Positions 1-5,033 of a stretch of 5,074 bases of DNA are shown piece by piece. Source of the stretch: Moraxella lacunata (GTDB lineage Bacteria > Pseudomonadota > Gammaproteobacteria > Pseudomonadales > Moraxellaceae); the NCBI RefSeq assembly GCF_002027545.1, contig NZ_MXAN01000090.1:1-5074 (forward strand), read 5' to 3'. The notes below the pieces were generated by a model. The model saw only the letters and a list, made by a program, of their open reading frames with translations. It was not told the DNA's origin and made no database searches. A program made the position numbers and the translations under genes. The number at the start of each line of letters is the position of its first letter. The stretch's first letter is position 1.

Positions 1-17
1 GTTGTGGTTTATGGTAT

Positions 18-1469
18 CTATAAATACAAATTATTATCCCGCAAATCCAAACAAATCTGCCCCACATTACCCGCCCCTTGCGTGATAAGCAGGTCATTGG
101 CGTGTAGGGTAACTTTTAGCACTTGGGCGATTTGTTCTTTGTCATTGACACTTAGCACAATCGGCTCAACCTGCCCACGCTCACGCAGTGAACGAGCCAA
201 ATCGTTGCTACTCGCCCCCTTAATCGGCTCTTCGCCAGCACTATACACATCCAGTAAAATCAGCTTATCCACCTGCGACAACACATTGACAAACTCACTA
301 AAACAATCTCGTGTACGGCTGTAACGGTGTGGCTGAAACATCATCACCAAACGGCGGTCAGGATAGCTTTGGCGTGCCGCCTTAATGGTCGCTTGCACTT
401 CGGCAGGGTGATGACCGTAGTCGTCAATGAGTAGGATATTGCCCCCGTCATGGCTTACGTCCGCTTGCTGTTCAAAGCGTCTGCCCACGCCTGCAAATTT
501 GCCCACCGCACGCACAATCGCTTCATCGTCCACGCCTTCATCGGTTGCCAGCGTAATCGCCCCCAAGGCATTTAGCACGTTATGCTCACCGGGGATATTT
601 AGGGTCAGGCGAAGCGGTTCACGGTCTTTGCGTAGCACCGTAAAATGCGTGCGAGTGCCGTCCACCACCACGTCCACCGCTTGCACGTCATTATGCTCTT
701 TAAAGCCAAAAGTCAAAACAGGGCGAGCAATGTCATCAATCATGCCGTATAGCTCATCATCATCGCCACACACCACCGCCAACCCATAAAACGGCATATT
801 GTGTAAAAACTGAATATAGGCTTGTTTTAGCTTGTCAAAACTACCGCCATAAGTATTCATGTGGTCTTCGTCAATATTGGTAACAATGCTCGCCATAGGA
901 CGCAAACTCAAAAATGACGCATCGGACTCGTCCGCTTCCGCCACAAGGTATCGGCTACTGCCCAAAGACGCATTTTTGCCAGACGCATTCAATTTACCAC
1001 CAATCACATAAGTCGGGTCAAGCCCCGCTTCGGTGAGCATCATGGTCAGCAGGCTTGTGGTCGTGGTCTTGCCATGAGCCCCTGCCACCGCAATACTGTG
1101 GCGGTATCGCATCAGCTCTCCGAGCATATCGGCACGGCGAACCACGGGCAGTCGGGCTTGCAAGGCGGTCTGAATCTCGGGGTTCGTTTTATCAATGGCG
1201 GACGACACCACCAGCACGTCAGCGTTTTTGATATTAGACGAATCATGCCCGATAAATACCGTAATGCCTAGGCTCTCTAAACGCTTGGTAACCACGCTTT
1301 CTTTAATGTCCGAGCCTGTAACCGTATAGCCTTGATTGGCAAGCACTTCGGCAATACCGCACATACCTGCCCCACCGATACCAACAAAATGCACGGTGTT
1401 AATCCGTCTCATCTCTGGGATTTCAATAAGTTGTTTGGGTAGGGTTTTGATGTTGGCTGAATTTGGCAT
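18..1469 (-). CDS. murC: UDP-N-acetylmuramate--L-alanine ligase (MurC)
   Basis: MurC is the cytoplasmic ATP-dependent ligase that joins L-alanine to UDP-MurNAc, the first amino acid step of peptidoglycan precursor synthesis. The 483-residue product is close to the E. coli length (about 491). Visible in order: the N-terminal nucleotide-sugar loop [13 protein letters not shown] (about 30-42), the Mur ligase P-loop [11 protein letters not shown] (129-139, Lys134), EADESD (178-183), NIDEDHM (198-204), GEHNVLNA (294-301), GRRFE (329-333), DDYGHHPAE (349-357) and FQPHRYSRT (378-386). Every hallmark of the family is intact, so it should be active. The ATG start fits because residues 19-42 ([19 protein letters not shown]) align with the usual MurC N-terminus after a short leader. 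A weak Shine-Dalgarno (AAAGAG, about 8 nt spacing) precedes it. The gene ends in TAG 17 bases from the window edge. The ddl/ftsQ genes expected next would lie outside, which is inferred from dcw order. Confidence 0.98.
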   Translation of the reverse strand: MPNSANIKTLPKQLIEIPEMRRINTVHFVGIGGAGMCGIAEVLANQGYTVTGSDIKESVVTKRLESLGITVFIGHDSSNIKNADVLVVSSAIDKTNPEIQTALQARLPVVRRADMLGELMRYRHSIAVAGAHGKTTTTSLLTMMLTEAGLDPTYVIGGKLNASGKNASLGSSRYLVAEADESDASFLSLRPMASIVTNIDEDHMNTYGGSFDKLKQAYIQFLHNMPFYGLAVVCGDDDELYGMIDDIARPVLTFGFKEHNDVQAVDVVVDGTRTHFTVLRKDREPLRLTLNIPGEHNVLNALGAITLATDEGVDDEAIVRAVGKFAGVGRRFEQQADVSHDGGNILLIDDYGHHPAEVQATIKAARQSYPDRRLVMMFQPHRYSRTRDCFSEFVNVLSQVDKLILLDVYSAGEEPIKGASSNDLARSLRERGQVEPIVLSVNDKEQIAQVLKVTLHANDLLITQGAGNVGQICLDLRDNNLYL

Positions 1470-1501
1470 AACTTTTTCTCTTTTTAGGTGTTAAATGGGG
1501 T

Positions 1502-1517
1502 TGGTAAATAATTACCA
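1502..1517. repeat. Inverted repeat TGGTAA-N4-TTACCA in the murC leader
   Basis: TGGTAA (1502-1507) and TTACCA (1512-1517) are perfect 6-bp arms around a 4-base centre, 32 bp upstream of the murC start codon. It could be a small operator or an RNA hairpin in the murC leader. It is short and AT-rich, no repressor is known for it, and the regulatory reading is inference only. Confidence 0.35.
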
Positions 1518-1578
1518 TGATTTTTTATTTGGATAACTTTTAATTTAAAATACCCAATTCATTTAAAATTTAACTGTT

Positions 1579-1606
1579 AATATATAAATCAAATTTAATT
1601 TAACAA
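1579..1606 (-). promoter_or_regulatory. Candidate sigma-70 promoter for murC
   Basis: On the minus strand a TTGTTA box (1601-1606, 4/6 to TTGACA) is followed after 16 bp by TATATT (1579-1584, 5/6 to TATAAT). The predicted start of transcription is near 1572, giving a leader of about 100 nt before murC. The whole spacer is AT-rich, so chance matches are likely. Read-through from the acetyltransferase gene, with no terminator visible between them, is the alternative. Confidence 0.35.
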
Positions 1607-1640
1607 ATTAAGGCAAATATTTTACCCTACAATTTTCAAA

Positions 1641-2165
1641 TCAAAACCGATACATATAAACCGCATGGTTAATAATATCGCCATTGACGTTTTCATTATT
1701 GGCAATGATACCACAAAACTCAAACCCCAATCGCTCGGCAACTTGTCGGCTTGGGGTGTTATGCTCACCTGCCTTAATATCCACCACGTCCATGCCATAG
1801 GCATGTTTGGCAATATCCATCATCGCACGCACGGCAAGGGTCATGATACCACGCCCTTGATAATCTTGGTGTAGCCAATAGCCAATCTCTGCCTTTTTTA
1901 GATGATGATAAATGTTGTTTAAACTCACCGCCCCAATAATTTTATCATCATAAATAATATGGGTATGAATGGCTTTATCATCGGCATATTGGTGCAGGGC
2001 AAATTTGACAAATTCACGATAGCTGTTTTCGCTAAAATCATTCGCCCACGGTAGCCATTTGCCCAAATATTCTTTTTGAGTATTGACAATATCATTCATT
2101 TGACTGGCAAATGATGAATGCACCAAGGTTAGGCTTAATGCGTCGTTGATTTTATGGTAAAACAT
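1641..2165 (-). CDS. GNAT family N-acetyltransferase (RimJ/RimL/YdaF type)
   Basis: This 174-residue protein has the size and pattern of RimJ/RimL-like GNAT enzymes, which move an acetyl group from acetyl-CoA to the alpha-amino group of ribosomal proteins or to small amines. The acetyl-CoA pyrophosphate-binding motif is QDYQGRGIM (100-108, Q-x-x-G-R-G), preceded by the strand AEIGYWL (92-98). The C-terminal motif is HNTPSRQVAERLGFEFCG (135-152, with Asn136, Ser139 and the AERLGF helix). KWLPW near 36-40 is also typical of the RimL/YdaF group. The start is supported by the N-terminal strand LSLTLV and 60-odd residues of normal helix before the core. The Shine-Dalgarno is weak (GATGAG). The substrate cannot be told from sequence. 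It lies between murG and murC with spacers of 168 and 171 bp, so a link to cell-wall synthesis rests on position alone. The family assignment is firm and the function is open. Confidence 0.92.
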   Translation of the reverse strand: MFYHKINDALSLTLVHSSFASQMNDIVNTQKEYLGKWLPWANDFSENSYREFVKFALHQYADDKAIHTHIIYDDKIIGAVSLNNIYHHLKKAEIGYWLHQDYQGRGIMTLAVRAMMDIAKHAYGMDVVDIKAGEHNTPSRQVAERLGFEFCGIIANNENVNGDIINHAVYMYRF

Positions 2166-2199
2166 TTTTTAACTCATCAAAAAAAGGTATTGTGAATTA

Positions 2200-2229
2200 A
2201 TGATACTTTTGGTTAATTTGCAGGGGCAA
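2200..2229 (-). promoter_or_regulatory. Candidate promoter for the acetyltransferase gene
   Basis: On the minus strand TTGCCC (2224-2229, 4/6 to TTGACA), an 18-bp spacer and TATCAT (2200-2205, 5/6 to TATAAT) predict a start near 2193, about 28 nt before the start codon. The inverted repeats at 2215-2239 overlap its -35 region. This is a plausible independent promoter, but unproven in AT-rich DNA. Confidence 0.4.
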
Positions 2230-2239
2230 ATTGCAATTT
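2215..2239. repeat. Overlapping inverted repeats between murG and the acetyltransferase gene
   Basis: AATTTGC (2215-2221) and GCAAATT (2226-2232) form perfect 7-bp arms around AGGG. The second arm is shared with a perfect 12-bp palindrome AAATTGCAATTT (2228-2239). They overlap the predicted -35 box of the acetyltransferase promoter, so they could be operator half-sites. No T-run follows on either strand, so they do not look like a terminator for murG. Confidence 0.45.
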
Positions 2240-2333
2240 TCCCTATGATAAAGTATTGATTTTTAGGCAAATGTAATTCACTCCTACACGTCCACTTCAA
2301 AAATATCTTAATCAAATAATGCCAAACAACAAA

Positions 2334-3416
2334 CTAGCCCTTAACCACACGCTCCACAATATCCGCCACTTGTGTGGTTGTGTCTGTTTTGGCAAAGACT
2401 CGGGCGTTATTTGCCATGTCTAGGCATTGTTGGCGGTCAAGATTGCCTAGAATCTGTGCAAGTTTTTCGCCCGACAGCTCATGTTGGGGCAACAAAATCC
2501 CTGCCCCATGCTCGGTTAGACTCTTGGCGTTGGCGGTTTGGTGGTCGTCCACAGCGTGCGGTAGCGGAATAAAAATCGGAGCAACGCCCACACTGGCAAT
2601 CTCGGTTACCGTCAAAGCTCCTGCCCGACAAATAATCACGTCCGCCCAACTGTACGCCTGTGCCATGTCATCAATAAACGGCATGACTTCAAACACATGA
2701 CGGCTTGTGTCAATCCCTGCTTGCGAGTAGGCGACTAACATGGCGTTGTGGTTGTCCTTACCGCATTGGTGTCGCACGGTTAGGGGCTTGTCCGACAGTT
2801 TTAAGAGTTCCACCACCACTTCGTTAATGGCTTTTGCCCCAAGCGAACCGCCCACCACCAGCACCTTTAAAGGTGATGTGTCCGCCACGTCATAACGCTC
2901 GCTTGGCGGTGTGGCGTTAATAATCGCAGTGCGTACGGGATTGCCCACCGTGATGAGCCTGTCGCCCATGCCACTAAATGCCCCGTCAAAGGCTTGTAGC
3001 ACTTTTGCCGAGTGGGGAGCTAGGGTCTTGTTACTCATGCCTGCAATGGCGTTTTGCTCGTGAATGATGAGCGGTTTGCCTGATAATTTGCTCGCCAATC
3101 CCCCCGGTACAGTCACATAACCGCCAAAGCCAATAACCACATCTATATTATTGTTTTTGATGATGTTTTTGCTTGCCATGACTGCTTTAAATAGCATAAA
3201 AGGCAATTTAATCGCCCGAGCCAATCCCTTACCCCGCAAGCCCTGCATATCAATATGGTGCATGGTGTAGCCGTGTTTGGCGACAAGCTCATTTTCCATG
3301 CCGTTTGGCGTACCAAGCCAATGCACGACTGCCCCACGAGATGTCAGCTCGTCCGCCACCGCCAACGCAGGGAAAACGTGTCCGCCTGTACCTGCCGCCA
3401 TAATCAATACATTCAT
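2334..3416 (-). CDS. murG: UDP-GlcNAc:lipid I N-acetylglucosaminyltransferase (MurG)
   Basis: MurG is the peripheral inner-membrane GT28 glycosyltransferase that adds GlcNAc to lipid I to form lipid II, the last cytoplasmic step of peptidoglycan precursor synthesis. The 360-residue length matches the family (E. coli about 355). The three glycine-rich loops are present: GTGGHVFP (9-16), GFGGYVTVPGG (96-106) and GGSLGAKAIN (189-198). HEQNAIAGMSNK (119-130), VGNPVR (157-162), CRAGALTVTE (263-272) and the donor-site stretch PLPHAVDDHQTANA (284-297) are intact. The ATG start places the first beta strand (MNVLIMAAGTGG) exactly where the family has it. A weak AGAG Shine-Dalgarno lies about 7 nt upstream. 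In the classical cluster ftsW precedes murG and murC follows it. Here an acetyltransferase gene follows 168 bp later and an unrelated lipoprotein/hydrolase pair lies upstream, so the cluster is broken up. Confidence 0.98.
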   Translation of the reverse strand: MNVLIMAAGTGGHVFPALAVADELTSRGAVVHWLGTPNGMENELVAKHGYTMHHIDMQGLRGKGLARAIKLPFMLFKAVMASKNIIKNNNIDVVIGFGGYVTVPGGLASKLSGKPLIIHEQNAIAGMSNKTLAPHSAKVLQAFDGAFSGMGDRLITVGNPVRTAIINATPPSERYDVADTSPLKVLVVGGSLGAKAINEVVVELLKLSDKPLTVRHQCGKDNHNAMLVAYSQAGIDTSRHVFEVMPFIDDMAQAYSWADVIICRAGALTVTEIASVGVAPIFIPLPHAVDDHQTANAKSLTEHGAGILLPQHELSGEKLAQILGNLDRQQCLDMANNARVFAKTDTTTQVADIVERVVKG

Positions 3417-3447
3417 CGTTATTCTCTAATTTAAAATTTAACCGCCT

Positions 3448-3462
3448 ATTTTGTAACAAAAT
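3448..3462. repeat. Perfect inverted repeat upstream of murG
   Basis: ATTTTGT (3448-3454) and ACAAAAT (3456-3462) are perfect 7-bp arms around a single base, 31 bp upstream of the murG start. Two flanking C/G pairs (3445-3446 with 3464-3465) extend it past one mismatch. The tight centre suits a dimeric DNA-binding protein better than an RNA hairpin. The regulator is unknown and the role is inferred. Confidence 0.4.
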
Positions 3463-3534
3463 GGGGGAAATTACAAGGGAAAAATGAGTGGGTGGGTTTT
3501 ATATTGGTATTGGTACACCCTAATTTATTTCTAA

Positions 3535-3540
3535 ATTATA
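3535..3540 (-). promoter_or_regulatory. Candidate -10 box upstream of murG
   Basis: A perfect TATAAT lies on the minus strand, 119 bp upstream of the murG start, but no acceptable -35 hexamer sits 16-18 bp before it. It also abuts the T-run of the terminator candidate at 3540-3563. No better promoter was found between 3417 and 3673, so murG may start here or depend on read-through from the hydrolase gene. Confidence 0.22.
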
Positions 3541-3563
3541 AAAAATCATGAATCATCCATGAT
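3540..3563 (-). terminator. Weak rho-independent terminator candidate after the hydrolase gene
   Basis: On the minus strand ATCATG (3563-3558) and CATGAT (3550-3545) form a 6-bp stem with a 7-base loop, followed directly by a run of T (3545-3540). It lies about 110 nt past the hydrolase stop codon and before murG, the right place to end the lipoprotein/hydrolase transcript. Only two of the six stem pairs are G-C, so it would be inefficient at best. Confidence 0.38.
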
Positions 3564-3673
3564 ACATTTTACAATACAGAACAATCAAGAAATTTTTTAG
3601 CAACTTTATGGAGTGTTATAGTTACCTGACCGCTTGATATTTAAATAAATCTTAAAAACCAAACTTCTCTAAT

Positions 3674-4288
3674 TTATTCTTTATAAATCAATCTTGAACC
3701 CACATTTTCATCAACAAGAGCATTTGGATATAAGATTTCTCCATGCAAGCCAAGTATGTCAATTTGTTGCCATTGTAATGAATGATAAATAGATTTGGGC
3801 AAATGATTGGCAATCAATGTTGTGCAATAAACACCTTGAACTTTTTCGTTTTTTACGGACAGAAAAAATGGCTCACCCATCTGCATCTTTGTATTTTTGA
3901 TAATTTTTTCAATGTCTTCACTGGTCAATTTATCATTCCTATAAATCGCCCATCCTTTGGCGAGTTTTGGCTGAACAAACTCAGACAGTGTTGATACAAT
4001 AACTTGGTTTGGTTTATCCTTTTTGTCATCAGTGGTGGCATGAATGATTAAAATTCTTGGCTCTACTTGTATAATTAAGCCCACATGAGAATATTGACTA
4101 CCACTTAAATTTTTTATCAGTTCACTTTCATAAGCCGTGCCTTGACGCACAATAAAATCACCCAGCTTAACATTATTACGAACCCCATCTTCATTATAAA
4201 AATAAAAATTGCTGGATGGTACTGATGATTTTATCAATAAAAAAACACAAACCATCATTAATGATTTGTGTTTTTTAAGTAATATCAT
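3674..4288 (-). CDS. YiiX/YebB-like putative cysteine hydrolase (permuted NlpC/P60 fold)
   Basis: The product resembles E. coli YiiX, a permuted papain-like (NlpC/P60 superfamily) putative amidase or thioesterase. Numbered from the chosen start (204 residues), the hallmarks are KLGDFIV (Asp44), SQYSHVGLII (catalytic-type His68), IIHATTD (about 81-87), a helical stretch LTSEDIEKIIKNTKMQMGEPF, and VYCTTLI (catalytic-type Cys155). The GD...SHVG...YC order matches YiiX well. The residue two after the cysteine is Thr, where relatives usually have Glu. The N-terminus (KKHK, then LMMVCVFLLI) looks like a signal peptide or membrane anchor, implying a periplasmic enzyme. The start at 4288 was chosen because its ATG overlaps the lipoprotein stop (TAATG) and GGAAAG (4304-4299) lies 10 nt upstream. 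An in-frame ATG at 4306 would add six residues. Base composition is more AT-rich than murG or murC. The substrate (peptidoglycan peptide, lipid or protein) is unknown. Confidence 0.85.
   Translation of the reverse strand: MILLKKHKSLMMVCVFLLIKSSVPSSNFYFYNEDGVRNNVKLGDFIVRQGTAYESELIKNLSGSQYSHVGLIIQVEPRILIIHATTDDKKDKPNQVIVSTLSEFVQPKLAKGWAIYRNDKLTSEDIEKIIKNTKMQMGEPFFLSVKNEKVQGVYCTTLIANHLPKSIYHSLQWQQIDILGLHGEILYPNALVDENVGSRLIYKE
4239..4276 (-). terminator. Terminator-like hairpin inside the first codons of the hydrolase gene (possible attenuator)
   Basis: Minus-strand arms AAAAAACACAAA (4276-4265) and TTTGTGTTTTTT (4251-4240) are perfectly complementary over 12 bp. Past one mismatch, three more pairs (4253-4255 with 4261-4263) extend the stem, and the T-run reaches seven bases (4245-4239). 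A-run, stem and T-run is the classical intrinsic terminator layout, and its symmetry would let it work on both strands. It begins 12 nt after the first base of the hydrolase start codon and lies just past the lipoprotein stop. It could therefore end most transcripts after the lipoprotein unless ribosomes are translating the hydrolase start. The stem has few G-C pairs, so its strength is uncertain. Confidence 0.5.
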
Positions 4289-4304
4289 TATAAATTGACT
4301 TTCC
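4286..4304 (-). promoter_or_regulatory. Translational coupling site: TAATG overlap with internal Shine-Dalgarno
   Basis: The lipoprotein stop TAA (4290-4288) shares one base with the hydrolase start ATG (4288-4286). GGAAAG (4304-4299), inside the last lipoprotein codons, can serve as the ribosome-binding site. This arrangement is typical of coupled translation and decides the start codon choice for the hydrolase. Confidence 0.6.
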
Positions 4305-4692
4305 ATTCTTTGCCAGAACGAATAACACGCACATTTTCGGTTTGTGATTTTGAACCATCATTTTTAAAATGAACAACTATCTTAACACGACCTGTGCCAT
4401 TTGGTTCATCAATCTGACTCGACTCTACCACCACTTCTTTTAAGCCACCTTTTCTATCCGATTCTTCTTTTGATTTTATGGCAGCTTGCTTTAATTTACC
4501 ACTAACAATCTCTTGGGTGCCATCTTTTTTGGCGTTTTCAGGCATGTTAATTAACTTTATCATGTTATCCACATCGCCTTTATAGCCGTACTCAATAAAT
4601 TTCTTGGCAACATTTTCTGGTTTATTACCGCCGCCACACGCGATTAATGCAATGCCAAGCAAAGCAATGGCAACAAACTTTACTAATTTCAT
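4288..4692 (-). CDS. Small DUF4878-type lipoprotein
   Basis: This 134-residue protein begins with a lipoprotein signal peptide: KLVK, then a hydrophobic stretch, then the lipobox LIAC with Cys19 as the predicted lipidated residue, followed by GGGNKPENV. The mature part (about 115 residues) has the pattern of DUF4878 lipoproteins: an N-terminal helix NVAKKFIEYGYKGDVDNMIKLI (27-48), a lysine-rich helix (65-80), then beta strands KEVVVESSQI, GRVKIVVHFKN, TENVRVIRSGKEWKVNL ending in the G-K-x-W-K-V motif. From memory this family has an NTF2/SnoaL-like fold with no known catalysis. The residue after Cys19 is Gly, not Asp, so outer-membrane sorting is expected. The ATG start has a strong AGGAGA Shine-Dalgarno and a good promoter. 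It is the first gene of a two-gene unit with the YiiX-like hydrolase, which suggests a joint envelope role. The exact function is unknown. Confidence 0.88.
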   Translation of the reverse strand: MKLVKFVAIALLGIALIACGGGNKPENVAKKFIEYGYKGDVDNMIKLINMPENAKKDGTQEIVSGKLKQAAIKSKEESDRKGGLKEVVVESSQIDEPNGTGRVKIVVHFKNDGSKSQTENVRVIRSGKEWKVNL

Positions 4693-4696
4693 AACA

Positions 4697-4702
4697 TCTC
4701 CT
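4697..4702 (-). promoter_or_regulatory. Shine-Dalgarno site of the lipoprotein gene
   Basis: AGGAGA on the minus strand, 4 nt from the ATG, is the strongest ribosome-binding site in the window and stands out from the weak sites of the mur genes. It fixes the lipoprotein start at 4692 and predicts high expression. Confidence 0.75.
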
Positions 4703-4715
4703 ATTTTATAAAATA
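4702..4715. repeat. 14-bp perfect palindrome in the lipoprotein 5' leader
   Basis: TATTTTATAAAATA is a perfect palindrome that touches the Shine-Dalgarno site on its upstream side and lies within the predicted 5' untranslated region. It could bind a regulator or form a small hairpin affecting ribosome access. It is entirely A/T, so it may be chance. Confidence 0.35.
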
Positions 4716-4725
4716 AAGTGGTAAT

Positions 4726-4754
4726 AATATAGCAAAATAAATTTTATCTTGCAA
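4726..4754 (-). promoter_or_regulatory. Promoter of the lipoprotein/hydrolase unit
   Basis: On the minus strand TTGCAA (4754-4749, 4/6 to TTGACA), a 17-bp spacer and TATATT (4731-4726, 5/6 to TATAAT) form the best sigma-70-like promoter seen in the window. The predicted transcription start is near 4719, leaving a leader of about 26 nt that contains the Shine-Dalgarno site. Spacing to the gene is ideal. Confidence 0.6.
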
Positions 4755-4761
4755 GTTAAAA
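4742..4761. repeat. 20-bp near-palindrome over the -35 box (candidate operator)
   Basis: TTTTATCTTGCAAGTTAAAA is palindromic at every position except one mismatched pair (4747/4756), and its centre CTTGCAAG contains the whole -35 hexamer of the lipoprotein promoter. A protein dimer bound here would block RNA polymerase, so a repressor site is the natural guess. No regulator gene is in the window to assign it to. Confidence 0.45.
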
Positions 4762-4900
4762 AAATAATTCTCAACAAAAAATAATTTCATACTCCAATCC
4801 TAACTGATGTATTAATTTTACAGATTATTAGGGCGTATTGAATATTGGTATTTGCAATGAAAAATGCCTGTTAAAAAAGTAGGGGAATCGCCCGTTTTTC

Positions 4901-4948
4901 AAGGAAAAATCCTTGTTGATATTGAAATATTAATAAGGATTTTGACTT
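4901..4948 (+). repeat. Long imperfect hairpin in the right-hand spacer
   Basis: AAAATCCTT (4906-4914) and AAGGATTTT (4935-4943) are perfect arms, and the 20 bases between them also fold: GTTG (4915-4918) can pair with TAAT (4931-4934) through two A-U and two G-U pairs, then ATAT with ATAT, leaving a tiny loop (4923-4926). Two opposed A/G and G/A positions and three further pairs (4901-4903 with 4946-4948) extend the base. In plus-strand RNA the G-U pairs hold; in minus-strand RNA they become A-C mismatches, so the plus-strand form is more stable. A competing local hairpin (CAAGGA 4900-4905 with TCCTTG 4910-4915) uses part of the same left arm. Confidence 0.55.
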
Positions 4949-5033
4949 CGAGCCACAATCCGACCACTTAACTGGGTAAATTTTAAGATTTTAACTTAAC
5001 TTTTTTAAATTACACTCTGCAAAATGAAAAAGT

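Noticed and set aside
427..789. Open frame of 120 codons on the plus strand inside murC
   Set aside because: It is antisense to the conserved middle of MurC, is rich in Ser/Thr/Pro as expected of a mirror frame, and shows no domain or good ribosome-binding site.
1665..1874. Plus-strand frame of 69 codons opposite the acetyltransferase gene
   Set aside because: The opposite strand encodes intact GNAT motifs over the same bases; this frame has no supporting feature.
2374..2700. Open frame of 108 codons on the plus strand inside murG
   Set aside because: It lies opposite highly conserved MurG coding sequence, has no recognisable protein pattern and no start signals; a shadow of the GC-richer gene.
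3490..3520. Tandem ATTGGT (3503-3514) and GGGTG...CACCC flanks near murG
   Set aside because: Only two short units and a 5-bp stem over a long loop, without link to a promoter or terminator.
3629..3637. AAGCGGT on the minus strand (TCAAGCGGT), close to the Pasteurellaceae Apl-type DNA uptake core ACAAGCGGT
   Set aside because: A single copy with one mismatch, and the window does not look like Pasteurellaceae; most likely chance.
4812..4895. AGGGCGTATTG and AGGGG-AATCGCCC, reminiscent of the AGGGCGTATTGCAATACGCCC type of palindromic repeat
   Set aside because: The second half does not complete the palindrome and the spacing is wrong; too degenerate to call a repeat copy or an insertion-sequence end.
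4845..4990. Minus-strand translation giving a run such as YPVKWSDCGSKSKSLLIFQYQQGFFLEK
   Set aside because: It has no start codon with a ribosome-binding site, is flanked by stops, and shows no known family pattern; a chance open stretch in AT-rich DNA.
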